A stretch of DNA of 64,000 nucleotides from Microcystis viridis FACHB-1342 (GTDB taxonomy: Bacteria; Cyanobacteriota; Cyanobacteriia; Cyanobacteriales; Microcystaceae), in contig NZ_JACJSV010000005.1 in NCBI RefSeq assembly GCF_014698335.1, positions 1 to 64,000 of the forward strand. The letters are read 5' to 3'. The notes under the pieces are model-generated. The model did not search any database. It saw only the letters and a program-made list of their open reading frames with translations, and was not told the origin of the DNA. Of the stretch, positions 56,670-64,000 are shown piece after piece. Within the stretch, counting starts at the first letter, position 1, and every line of letters starts with the position of its first letter. Both the position numbers and the translations under genes were made by a program.

Positions 56670-58145
56670 TTACAAATGAGCAAAAATAGGGTTAAGATTT
56701 AAATGTTCTTCCAATAAATTAGCCATATTATCTAGGGTTATTTCTCTTTGTTCACTATAGTTAGCAATTCCCGTCGGCAAAGATAATAAACCGCGACGCT
56801 GACGCAGATGATTTAGCCAATTTCTTCGCCAAGAACCATTATCAAAGATACCATGTAAATAACAACCCCAAATTGAGAGAGAATCACTGACAATTCCTAG
56901 ACTAGCATCTTCCTCGAACATTTTTTGATAACCTGATTCACTTTCCCATGCGCTTATTCCCTGGTGAATTTCGTATCCTGTTACTGGTAAACCCCCTTGG
57001 GGAAAATTAGATAAAACCTGTCGTTGACGGGTAATTTTTTCGGCAGTAATTACCGTTTTTAACGGCAGTAAATTTAAGCCAGCTGCCTCACTTTCGGGAC
57101 CTTCTCGATGGTCAGGATCCAGGATTAATCGCCCTAACATTTGCAAACCACCACAGATGCCAAAGATAATACCTCCCCTTTGGTGATAGGCTTGTAATTG
57201 ATTAGCCATACCACTTTGATTAAGAGCAATTAAATCAGTGACAGTGGTTTTAGAACCGGGGATAATTACCCCATCGGGATCACCTAAAGATTCCTGTAAT
57301 TCTAGATAACGTAGATTAACCGTTGCTTCACCACAGAGAGGGTCAAAATCCGTAAAATTAGCGATATGAGGCAGACGAATGACACTGATATTTAGTTCAG
57401 CTTTGGGTTTTTGGGCGGGGCGATCGAGTAAACTGAGAGAATCCTCGGCACTTAAAAAGATATCACTATAGGGAAGAACTCCCAACACGGGAATTTTTGT
57501 ATAATCTTCTAGCCAAGTAATCCCCGAATCTAAGAGAGATTTTTGTCCGCGAAATTTATTGATCACAATACCTTTAATTAAAGCTCTTTCCTCCGGTTCT
57601 AATAATTCTAACGTACCGACGACGTGAGCAAAAGCCCCCCCGCGATCAATATCCACCACTAAAATAGTAGCGGCATCGAGATATTTAGCCACCCGCATAT
57701 TAGTTAAATCCCGATGTTTGAGATTTATTTCCGCCGGACTTCCCGCACCTTCACAGACAACTAGATCAAATTCTGTTGATAATTTAGCTAAAGATTCTTT
57801 AATTGCTTGCCAACCTTGGTCAAAATAATTCTGATAATAATCCGCTGCCGTGGTGACACCAACAGCCTTACCTTTAATAATCACCTGAGAGGTCATATTT
57901 CCCTGGGGTTTTAATAAAATTGGGTTCATTTCTACCCGGGGAACTGTCCCCGCAGCCCATGCTTGCACCGCCTGGGCGTGACCCATTTCTCCCCCTCCGG
58001 CGGTAACATAGGCATTAAGAGCCATATTCTGACCTTTAAAGGGTGTTACCTGCCAACCTTTCCGGTTGAATAAACGACATAAAGCCGCAGTTAAAAAAGA
58101 TTTACCCGCGTGGGATGTTGTCCCCACTACCATAATTGCTTTCAT
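56670..58145 (-). CDS. cobQ: Cobyric acid synthase
   Basis: 491 residues. The N-terminal DTBS-like ATPase has VVGTTSHAGKSFLTAALCRL and TPFKGQNMALNAYVT. The C-terminal class I amidotransferase domain has the Cys in IFGICGGLQMLG and a His in YEIHQG. It amidates four peripheral carboxylates of adenosylcobyrinic acid diamide in corrinoid synthesis. The length is typical. Confidence 0.95.
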   Translation of the reverse strand: MKAIMVVGTTSHAGKSFLTAALCRLFNRKGWQVTPFKGQNMALNAYVTAGGGEMGHAQAVQAWAAGTVPRVEMNPILLKPQGNMTSQVIIKGKAVGVTTAADYYQNYFDQGWQAIKESLAKLSTEFDLVVCEGAGSPAEINLKHRDLTNMRVAKYLDAATILVVDIDRGGAFAHVVGTLELLEPEERALIKGIVINKFRGQKSLLDSGITWLEDYTKIPVLGVLPYSDIFLSAEDSLSLLDRPAQKPKAELNISVIRLPHIANFTDFDPLCGEATVNLRYLELQESLGDPDGVIIPGSKTTVTDLIALNQSGMANQLQAYHQRGGIIFGICGGLQMLGRLILDPDHREGPESEAAGLNLLPLKTVITAEKITRQRQVLSNFPQGGLPVTGYEIHQGISAWESESGYQKMFEEDASLGIVSDSLSIWGCYLHGIFDNGSWRRNWLNHLRQRRGLLSLPTGIANYSEQREITLDNMANLLEEHLNLNPIFAHL

Positions 58146-58149
58146 CTAG

Positions 58150-58378
58150 TTTTTTTAATTGAGCATTTTCAGTGAACAGTAATCGGTAAACAGTAATCAG
58201 TTGATAACTGATAACAATGACCGAATCTACAACCTAATTTGTTAAGCTAAAAGCTTTGATGTACTTAGTTTATAACCTTTTTTGGGTAGGAGAATTGCCA
58301 GATTCTTTCTCTTGCCTCTTGCCTGTTGCCTCTTGCCTTCAGAAGCTGATAACTGATAACTGATAACTGATAACTGAC
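58150..58378. repeat. GTAATC / ACTGATA repeats
   Basis: AACAGTAATCGGTAAACAGT at about 58175 and four tandem GATAACT units (58346-58376), with CTTGCCTCTTGCCTGTTGCC (about 58310-58332) between. No gene; the frame covering it (58265-58474) is repeat-derived. Confidence 0.75.
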
Positions 58379-58389
58379 TCCCAACAGCA

Positions 58390-58824
58390 TTAAAAAGAAA
58401 ACCAACGTTGCAGAGTATTTAAAAATCTTTGCCAGAAAGTGGGTTGAGGGAAAAAGTCCCCTTGGGGTTGCCATTTTTCTATTAATTTCCTCCCCAAAGG
58501 AGTGAGACGAAAACTATCGGTTATCCCCTGTCCATCTACTTCGCGTCGCAAAATTCCCACTTTAATCAACCAGAGAAGATAGCTTTCCGCTGCTGCTTCC
58601 GTCAGCAGTCTGGAAGTATAACCTTTCTCTAAACCCCCAGCACCCGGAATGCTCAAAAGTGATACACTTTGCTCCAGCATAGCGGCGAATAGGGTGACAC
58701 GGAAAGGAGAACAACAGAGGGCCCGTTCGGCCCTGGTAATGGTAGCATCGGGATAATTGATGGCGGTAACGGTGGGAGTCGATAGGCTCATAGATTCCGA
58801 TCGTTTAGCTATGGATAAACTCAT
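58390..58824 (-). CDS. Conserved cyanobacterial protein (Npun_F0494-like), winged-helix form
   Basis: 144 residues. The region YPDATITRAERALCCSPFRV, then ESYLLWLIKVGILRREVDGQ and DSFRLTPLGRKLIEKWQ, has the alternation of a winged helix with a C-terminal wing. The start may be an internal Met (MSLSTPTV, residue 12). I recall this as the cyanobacterial Npun_F0494 family, function unknown; that recall is not certain. Confidence 0.65.
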   Translation of the reverse strand: MSLSIAKRSESMSLSTPTVTAINYPDATITRAERALCCSPFRVTLFAAMLEQSVSLLSIPGAGGLEKGYTSRLLTEAAAESYLLWLIKVGILRREVDGQGITDSFRLTPLGRKLIEKWQPQGDFFPQPTFWQRFLNTLQRWFSF

Positions 58825-58900
58825 TGTTACATTAATTCTGTCTCAATCCCTATCAACCCCAATCACCGATAAAATAGGGATGAAGTGTTAAGTAGCTTGA

Positions 58901-59209
58901 GTGTTTATGCAGTCTCCCGAACCGTTCGATACTAAATATACCCCAGAGGAAGTGGAAGTGGAAATCGAAACCGACGATTTTCCCCCCGTTGCTACCCCGG
59001 TTAGTTTCGCTGCCACCCTCGAAAAAGTGAAAACTTGGTACGGCAGCCTGTCCACACCAGCACAGGTAGTCGTGGCAGTGGCGGGGGTTTTTGTGACTTT
59101 TTCGATTTTAACGGCGATTTTACGGCTAGTTAGCGCAGTTTTAAGTGCTTTAATCCTTGCCGCTATCGTTTATCTCATCTATCGTTACATCCTCAAACCG
59201 AAATTTTAG
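58901..59209 (+). CDS. Small membrane protein, CAAD-like form
   Basis: 102 residues (100 if the ATG at 58907 is used rather than the GTG at 58901). An acidic N-terminus (EEVEVEIETDDF), an amphipathic segment, then two membrane spans (VVVAVAGVFVTFSILTAIL and SALILAAIVYLIYRYIL). The arrangement resembles thylakoid curvature (CURT1/CAAD) proteins, but I cannot confirm membership. Confidence 0.6.
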   Translation: MFMQSPEPFDTKYTPEEVEVEIETDDFPPVATPVSFAATLEKVKTWYGSLSTPAQVVVAVAGVFVTFSILTAILRLVSAVLSALILAAIVYLIYRYILKPKF

Positions 59210-59264
59210 TCGGCCATGCACATTTTCTGTTCAATGTCAAGAGTTTAATTGATAAAAAAAATTT

Positions 59265-59720
59265 ATGGAAAAAACAGACACCAGAGATATCTTGGGGGAA
59301 AATGTGGCTAAGTTAGGACTGGCCCAGATCCAGCGTCATCTATTTCTCTGCTGCGATCAGACTAAGCCAAAATGTTGTGACAAGGAAGAAGGGTTAGAAG
59401 TGTGGGATTATTTAAAGAAGCGGTTAAGTGAATTACAACTCGATCGCCCTAGCACCGACCGTCTGGGCTGTATTTTTCGCACTAAAGCCAACTGTTTGCG
59501 GGTTTGCAGCCAAGGCCCGATTTTATTAGTGTACCCGGAAGGAGTCTGGTATGGAAGGGTCAACAAGGAAGCGATCGAAAGAATTATCCAAGAACACCTA
59601 ATCGGTAATCAAATCGTCACCGAATATGCTTTCCTTCGCCACGATTTACCGGCAATTTCCCTGAACTGTCCAGAAGAAGAACCCGAAACAATAGAGGAAA
59701 ACAGCGTTAAAACTAGCTGA
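59265..59720 (+). CDS. Thioredoxin-like [2Fe-2S] ferredoxin
   Basis: 151 residues. HLFLCCDQTKPKCC near the N-terminus and TKANCLRVCSQGPILLVYPE provide Cys ligands in the arrangement of the (2Fe-2S) ferredoxin domain with thioredoxin fold, followed by GVWYGRV and an EHLIGNQIV segment. Members are found beside hydrogenases and in cyanobacteria as stand-alone proteins; role unknown. Separated from the next gene by repeats. Confidence 0.82.
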   Translation: MEKTDTRDILGENVAKLGLAQIQRHLFLCCDQTKPKCCDKEEGLEVWDYLKKRLSELQLDRPSTDRLGCIFRTKANCLRVCSQGPILLVYPEGVWYGRVNKEAIERIIQEHLIGNQIVTEYAFLRHDLPAISLNCPEEEPETIEENSVKTS

Positions 59721-59935
59721 AACACAATTAATTAGGGTTTGCGGCAAAAAGTTTTTCGTGGGGGCAGGGTGTGGGGTGTGGGGTGTGGGGTGTAGGGTTT
59801 TACCGATTTTGAGGGAGTCAATTACCTAATTTTTAGGGAAAAAGTCTCAGAATTTTCCCCCCAATCACTCCAATGGTCGGCACTTTTTGAGAGAAAAAAA
59901 GTCTAAAAACCTTGTTGGATAAGGTTTTTAGATTT
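59721..59935. repeat. Repeat-rich gap with a strong hairpin
   Basis: TTAGGGTTTGCGGCAAAAAG (59733 on) followed by GTGTGGG tandem repeats (59766-59795). CTAAAAACCTT/AAGGTTTTTAG form a perfect 11-bp stem at 59903-59931, and GGCACTTTTTGAGAGAAAAA before it recurs at 52852-52870. This hairpin rules out the earliest start for the following regulator. Confidence 0.65.
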
Positions 59936-59962
59936 ATTCAGGAAACCCTAACTACCTGTTGC

Positions 59963-60706
59963 ATGAGTGCCTGTCGATCCTTTGTCCGTCTCCATTCCCC
60001 CAACCCTGTAGCCCAGAAAATAGCGATGAAAGAGACCAACAAAGACAATAAACAACTTTTATTAATCGACGATGACCCGAATTTAATACTTTTGGTGAAG
60101 GATTATCTAGAGTTTCGTGGTTATAGGGTGACAACCGCAGAAAACGGTCCCGAAGCCCTAGAAATCCTCGAACGCGGGGCAAATACTGCCAAAGCAGCAG
60201 AAATCCCCGATATGATTATCTGTGATCTGATCATGCCAGAAATGGACGGTCATGCTTTCCTCGAAAAAATTCGTCGGGACAGTCGTTTTAGTGGCATTCC
60301 CGTGATCTTTCTCTCCCCTGAGGGGCAAAGTCAGGACAAGGTGACAGGTTTAACCGCCGGGGCCGATTTTTATATGGTCAAACCCTTTGAACCGGAAGAA
60401 TTAGTGGCCCTGGTGGAGTCTTCCCTCAAACAAGCGGGCCAGTTGCCGAAACGCAGCACCCGCATCCATTCCCCGGATGTCACCCCTGTTCAGGTTCCGG
60501 GTAATGTGGAATTAACCCCAACGGAGTTAAAAGTAGTACAATTGGTCGCCCAGGGTCTGGCTAATCGGGAAATCGCCGCAAAACTCAATGTTAGTCAACG
60601 GACAATCGAAAGTCATGTGTCGAATATGCTTCATAAAACCGGTCTTCATAATCGCACGGAATTGAGCCAGTGGGCGATCGAAAGTAATAAGCTGTTGACT
60701 ATCTAG
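59963..60706 (+). CDS. NarL/LuxR-family response regulator, Rre1/Ycf29-like
   Basis: 247 residues from ATG 59963, or 226 from ATG 60026 (MKETNKDNKQ); an earlier TTG (59912) lies in a hairpin and is rejected. The receiver domain is intact: LLLIDDDPNLI, phosphoacceptor Asp in MIICDLIMPEMDG, Lys in YMVKPFEPEEL. The LuxR-type HTH is LTPTELKVVQLVAQGLANRE followed by KLNVSQRTIESHVSNML. Sequence and layout match the cyanobacterial Rre1 (Ycf29) group, stress regulators paired with Hik2 or Hik34. A 16-bp inverted repeat spans its 3' end. Confidence 0.82.
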   Translation: MSACRSFVRLHSPNPVAQKIAMKETNKDNKQLLLIDDDPNLILLVKDYLEFRGYRVTTAENGPEALEILERGANTAKAAEIPDMIICDLIMPEMDGHAFLEKIRRDSRFSGIPVIFLSPEGQSQDKVTGLTAGADFYMVKPFEPEELVALVESSLKQAGQLPKRSTRIHSPDVTPVQVPGNVELTPTELKVVQLVAQGLANREIAAKLNVSQRTIESHVSNMLHKTGLHNRTELSQWAIESNKLLTI

Positions 60707-60755
60707 AGCTTGCTGAAAAACTTTTTTAGCATACCCTCAATAGTCAACAGCTTAT
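60687..60755 (+). terminator. 16-bp inverted repeat at the 3' end of the response-regulator gene
   Basis: ATAAGCTGTTGACTAT (60687-60702, inside the last codons) is perfectly repeated inverted as ATAGTCAACAGCTTAT (60740-60755), with 37 nt between that include AAAAACTTTTTTAG. It could work as a terminator, mRNA stabiliser or regulatory structure. Confidence 0.55.
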
Positions 60756-60798
60756 CAGGGGTTAGGTCAGGTGATTGTCAACTCACCTTTTTTTGGCA

Positions 60799-61209
60799 TT
60801 AAAAATCCCTGAGATTGTCCTGGGCTGCTAGTTGCGATCGCTCTTTTTCCATGGACAATTCCGTTTCCAATTCTTGGCTGAGGAAATAGTTGAGGAAAGT
60901 TCGGATAATAGCGATGAGGGCGAGTTTTGCCAAGGCTTCTATAGTAGGTGTGACGGTAGTAGCCACGATGTCTCCACCTAACTGAAACTCTAGGGCTAAA
61001 GATAGCCAAGTACCGAAACGAATGCGAATTTGATTGAAGGAAAAAGGGGGAAGACTGCGACGGTGACGATGAGACTGCCAAGCTAATTGTAGAGTTTTAA
61101 TTAGTCCGATTACCACACAAGCGATCGAAATACTTTCTAGGCAAAACTTGATGATTGCCACCGCAGAGATCAAGCCTGTTTCTAAAGTTGCTAAAAATTC
61201 CATACCCAA
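60799..61209 (-). CDS. DUF1622 membrane protein
   Basis: 136 residues with three or so membrane spans. The DUF1622 marker LSLALEFQLGGDIVATTVTP is followed by ALIAIIRTFLNYFLSQELE. Such proteins are of unknown function, in the inner membrane. Followed by non-coding sequence; converges on the Rre1-like gene. Confidence 0.85.
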   Translation of the reverse strand: MGMEFLATLETGLISAVAIIKFCLESISIACVVIGLIKTLQLAWQSHRHRRSLPPFSFNQIRIRFGTWLSLALEFQLGGDIVATTVTPTIEALAKLALIAIIRTFLNYFLSQELETELSMEKERSQLAAQDNLRDF

Positions 61210-61275
61210 CAGATATCCTCTTATGGGATTATCCGATCAACCAACCTACCATCTAAGGAAGTTTGTCCAATGGCA

Positions 61276-61304
61276 GTTAGAACAGGTTTCTCGCCTGTTC
61301 TAAC
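61276..61304 (-). terminator. Hairpin downstream of clpP
   Basis: The perfect arms GTTAGAACAGG (61276-61286) and CCTGTTCTAAC (61294-61304), with a 7-nt loop, lie 11 bp beyond the clpP stop. The core AGAACAGG/CCTGTTCT is shared with the frr terminator at 43153-43191. Confidence 0.75.
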
Positions 61305-61315
61305 CTCTGGCTGAC

Positions 61316-61927
61316 TTAAGCCGGTCTTCCCTCCACCACCTTATCAATTAAACCGTAGGCGACAGCTTCCTCGGCGGAGAGGAAATAATCGCGGTCCGTG
61401 TCTTTTTCGATGCGTTCGATGGTTTGTCCCGTGCGATTAGCCATAATTTCGTTTAATTGCTGGCGAATACGCAGGATTTCCTTAGCTTCAATGTCGATAT
61501 CCGTCGCTTGCCGGCGCCCGGTTCCGCCCATGGGTTGGTGAATCATAATCCGCGCGTGGGGAAGAGCGAGACGCTTACCCGGACTACCAGAAGCCAGTAA
61601 AAATGCCCCCATAGAGGCCGCTAATCCCACACAGATAGTCACCACTTCCGCTTTGATGTACTGCATGGTGTCGTAGATGGCCATACCGGCGGTAACGGAA
61701 CCCCCCGGCGAGTTGATATAGAGATAGATAGGTTTAGTGGGGTCTTCCGAGTCGAGATAAAGCATTTGGGCCACAAGGGCATTGGCTAACCCGTCGGTGA
61801 CTTCCTGCCCCAAAAAAAGAATGCGTTCCACCGAAAGACGGCTGTAAATGCTAATCCACTGTTCGTATTGGCTACCCGGCAGACGGTAGGGAACTTTTGG
61901 CACACCGATAGGCATAATTGGTAACAA
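61316..61927 (-). CDS. clpP: ATP-dependent Clp protease proteolytic subunit (ClpP3 type)
   Basis: 203 residues, with the catalytic Ser in [11 protein letters not shown], His in [10 protein letters not shown] and a following Asp region [20 protein letters not shown]. It is a serine protease subunit of the ClpP tetradecamer. Co-transcribed with the inactive paralogue immediately upstream (23 nt), the clpR-clpP3 arrangement known in cyanobacteria. The N-terminus fits [14 protein letters not shown]. Confidence 0.95.
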   Translation of the reverse strand: MLPIMPIGVPKVPYRLPGSQYEQWISIYSRLSVERILFLGQEVTDGLANALVAQMLYLDSEDPTKPIYLYINSPGGSVTAGMAIYDTMQYIKAEVVTICVGLAASMGAFLLASGSPGKRLALPHARIMIHQPMGGTGRRQATDIDIEAKEILRIRQQLNEIMANRTGQTIERIEKDTDRDYFLSAEEAVAYGLIDKVVEGRPA

Positions 61928-61950
61928 CTCCTGCTAATTTGTAATAAATC

Positions 61951-62637
61951 TTAACTAACTTGGGCGAGGGGTTTCGGTAGTTCCTTGCGACTTTCGAGAA
62001 CGCGATCGATTAATCCGTAGTCTTTCGCCTGTTGTGGGGTGAGATAGAAGGTGCGATCCATATCTTTCGCCAGTTTTTCGGTGGTTTGACCCGTATTTTT
62101 CGAGAAAATTTCCAACATCGTCTGTTTATTGGCGATTACCTCCTTGGCACGAATCTGGATATCGGTGGCTTGTCCCTGGGCCCCGGTGCGATTTTGGTTG
62201 AGAACAATGGTAGCGTGGGGCAAGGAGGCGCGAAAACCCTTGGTTCCTGCGGAAAGAATCATCGCTGCAGTTCCCATGGCCTGCCCGATACAGATAGTAT
62301 GAACGGGAGGTTTAATGTAGTTGAGGGTGTCACAGATGGCGAAAGCTTCCGTTTCGTAGCCGATCGCGTCGCCGGTGTACCAGGATGTGCCGGTAGAGTT
62401 GATGTAGAAGAAAATCGGTTTTTCGGGATCGTCAAATTGCAGGTAAAGCAGTTGCGCGATAATTAATTCCGTCACGTCCACCCCGATATTGCGCTTGACA
62501 TCATCGGAGGAAAATAAGGGCAACCCCAGATAGACAATTCTCTCTTTGAGCAGGAGAGATTCTAAGTCCGGTGGTGGTGTCCGATAGGCTGCATCCCCAT
62601 AATAGGCAGTTTGTACCGCTTTAATCACTGAGTTCAT
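61951..62637 (-). CDS. clpR: ClpR, catalytically inactive ClpP paralogue
   Basis: 228 residues. The nucleophile elbow reads IGQAMGTAAMILSAG, so the catalytic Ser is missing, and the His is replaced (ATIVLNQNRTGAQGQ instead of IHQP). The rest of the ClpP fold (FYINSTGTSWYTGDAIGYET; DMDRTFYLTPQQAKDYGLID) is intact. In cyanobacteria ClpR forms a mixed ring with ClpP3 and tunes assembly or activity of the core protease. First gene of the operon. Confidence 0.95.
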   Translation of the reverse strand: MNSVIKAVQTAYYGDAAYRTPPPDLESLLLKERIVYLGLPLFSSDDVKRNIGVDVTELIIAQLLYLQFDDPEKPIFFYINSTGTSWYTGDAIGYETEAFAICDTLNYIKPPVHTICIGQAMGTAAMILSAGTKGFRASLPHATIVLNQNRTGAQGQATDIQIRAKEVIANKQTMLEIFSKNTGQTTEKLAKDMDRTFYLTPQQAKDYGLIDRVLESRKELPKPLAQVS

Positions 62638-62776
62638 CGAGTTTTTCCGTCATACACAGTATCCTGCTTTTGATTTTAACGTAATCAGGTTGACCGATTG
62701 GCAAAAGTGTAGCGGTGGTTTGCCCTCTCCCTGCTTTAACAACTTCTGCTGCTCACCAGTAGTAACAAGCAGATTT

Positions 62777-63763
62777 CTAGTCGATAATTAGGGCAATTTT
62801 CCCCGTCACCGCACCAGTTTCTAGCAATTGATGGGCGCTGCTAGCTGCCGCTAAAGGAAAGGTTTGGGAGAGATGAATAGTTAACTTTTTCTCATCAATT
62901 AAACGCGCCCCTTGCCTGAGAATTTCTGTTTGATATTTTTGCGCTTCTGGCAGTCCCATCAAAGCCGGGGTTAACATTAATTCTAAACTAATCCGCAAAT
63001 TGCGATCGCGGGCTTCTTTCCAGCTGCCCGTAGGTTCCAAAATCGTCACCATATCGCCGTATACTCGCACCGCTCGGCAAGTTTGCCCAAAAGTTGCCCC
63101 TCCCACCGTATCAAAAGCGATATCTACCCCTTTCCCTGCGGTTTCTTCAAGTATCGCCGCGACAAAATCGGTTTGTTTGTATAAAATCGGGTAATCTGCC
63201 CCTAATTGCCGCACTAAACGCTCTTTATCGCTATTTCCCACCGTTGTATAAACTTTAGCCCCTTTCAGTTTCGCCAATTGAATCGCAACATGACCAACAC
63301 CCCCGGCCCCGCCATGGATCAGGACGCTTTGTCCCGATTGCAGACGAGCGCGATCGTAGAGTGCTTCCCAAGCGGTGATTAAAACCAAAGGTACAGCGGC
63401 CGCCTCGGCAAAAGAAAGAGATTTCGGCTTGTGGGCTAGATAATCCGCCTCGATTAGGGCATATTCGGCATAATTTCCCGTGCCGGTCCTGCCCAGTCCG
63501 CCGCTACAAAAGTACACTTCATCCCCGGGGCGAAAATCCTGCACCGCCGACCCAACGGCCTCGACAATTCCCGCCCCGTCACAGCCCAAAATCGCTGGCA
63601 TTTGCTCGGGATAAAAAGTGCCGCGTTTACGAATTTTTGTATCAATAGGGTTGACACCAGCGGCTTTTAATGCTACTAAAACCTGATGCGGTTGACTAAT
63701 TTTCGGGGTGGGGACTTGCTGAAGTTGCAGCACATCCACGGCGGTCATGAGGATAGCTTTCAT
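62777..63763 (-). CDS. Zinc-independent medium-chain alcohol dehydrogenase / quinone-oxidoreductase-like
   Basis: 328 residues, medium-chain dehydrogenase fold. GVNPIDTKIRKRGTFYPE, GCDGAGIVEAVGSAV, and the Rossmann motif VLIHGGAGGVGHVAIQLAKL with FDTVGGATFG. The Cys and His ligands of zinc enzymes are not evident, so it belongs with NADPH-quinone reductases. Its start lies 5 nt after accB on the same strand, a tight but functionally unexplained coupling. Confidence 0.85.
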   Translation of the reverse strand: MKAILMTAVDVLQLQQVPTPKISQPHQVLVALKAAGVNPIDTKIRKRGTFYPEQMPAILGCDGAGIVEAVGSAVQDFRPGDEVYFCSGGLGRTGTGNYAEYALIEADYLAHKPKSLSFAEAAAVPLVLITAWEALYDRARLQSGQSVLIHGGAGGVGHVAIQLAKLKGAKVYTTVGNSDKERLVRQLGADYPILYKQTDFVAAILEETAGKGVDIAFDTVGGATFGQTCRAVRVYGDMVTILEPTGSWKEARDRNLRISLELMLTPALMGLPEAQKYQTEILRQGARLIDEKKLTIHLSQTFPLAAASSAHQLLETGAVTGKIALIID

Positions 63764-63768
63764 TCTAT

Positions 63769-64000
63769 CTATTCGGGATTAACCCACATTAACGTCTGGC
63801 CAAATTCCACTGGTTCACCGTTAGCGACGGCGATTTCGACGATTTGCCCAGCTACTTCCGCTTCGATTTCGTTCATCAACTTCATCGCTTCGATGATACA
63901 GACCGTTTGTCCGACACGGATCCGATCGTTTTTTTCCACGAAAGACGGTTCATCGGGAGCGGGAGCGCGATAAAAAGTGCCGACCATGGGAGAGGTAATC
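63769..64000 (-). CDS. accB: Biotin carboxyl carrier protein of acetyl-CoA carboxylase (partial)
   Basis: The 3' part of accB; the gene continues past the window edge. The visible C-terminal 77 residues form the biotinyl domain: ITSPMVGTFYRAPAPDEPSF, the biotinylation site EAMKLMNEI, and a C-terminal GQTLMWVNPE. AccB carries the carboxybiotin between biotin carboxylase and carboxyltransferase in the first step of fatty-acid synthesis. Followed by the quinone-reductase-like gene at 5 nt. Confidence 0.93.
   Translation of the reverse strand, partial: ITSPMVGTFYRAPAPDEPSFVEKNDRIRVGQTVCIIEAMKLMNEIEAEVAGQIVEIAVANGEPVEFGQTLMWVNPE

Overview
The window looks like a chromosomal segment of a cyanobacterium, most probably Microcystis or a close relative. 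The evidence is a two-domain carboxysome shell protein (CcmO) divergent from the Rubisco chaperone Raf1, a KaiA3/KaiB3-like clock pair, a chorismate lyase and a phytyl-phosphate kinase homologue of plastoquinone/tocopherol metabolism, an Rre1/Ycf29-like regulator, a ClpR/ClpP pair, frequent GCGATCGC (HIP1) octamers, Uma2 proteins, a PEP-CTERM protein, and many short intergenic repeats (GATAACT- and CACCCCA-type, plus MITEs). The genus is an inference; the phylum is close to certain.

Layout. 0.5-4.4 kb: a minus-strand unit of a PrlF-type antitoxin, a stand-alone vWA protein and a dynamin-like GTPase. It ends in an integron-type attC site and begins beside a possible attC half-site. 4.6-18.8 kb: core metabolism and signalling (AI-2E transporter, ppa, nanE, PhoX phosphatase, kaiA3-kaiB3, lepB, GST, chorismate lyase, HyuA, Gfo/Idh/MocA oxidoreductase). 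18.9-25.8 kb: an accessory islet with a VapBC-like pair followed by an attC, an EcoRI-type restriction-modification pair followed by an attC (methylase intact, endonuclease broken by two in-frame stops), a MazEF-like pair, a small membrane protein and a J-domain membrane protein with a partner. 25.9-29.3 kb: ccmO, raf1, csaB. 29.3-30.4 kb: an IS30 remnant and a MITE. 30.4-37.5 kb: ferredoxin, pyrG, and a five-gene operon of an SsuABC-like transporter with an acyl-CoA-dehydrogenase-like protein and a DUF4242-like protein. 37.8-46 kb: two Ser/Thr kinases, a PLP decarboxylase, pyrH-frr and a hydrolase. 46-52 kb: glycerate kinase, a GldA/F/G-like ABC system and two Uma2 proteins. 52-54 kb: a PEP-CTERM gene cut by a MITE, and a lipid kinase. 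54-64 kb: amino-acid binding protein, phytyl-phosphate kinase homologue, cytochrome b561-like protein, ferredoxins, cobQ, Rre1-like regulator, clpR-clpP, a quinone-reductase-like protein, and the 3' end of accB running off the window.

The most notable pattern is that three unrelated minus-strand accessory units (GTPase/vWA/PrlF, EcoRI R-M, VapBC) each end within about 25 bp of an imperfect palindrome with attC architecture: outer RYYYAAC/GTTRRRY-like boxes and inner arms that pair except for one extrahelical base. No integrase gene is in the window. These look like integron cassettes stranded in the chromosome, carrying known and possibly unknown defence functions. Everything here was read by eye; no homology search or RNA folding was run.
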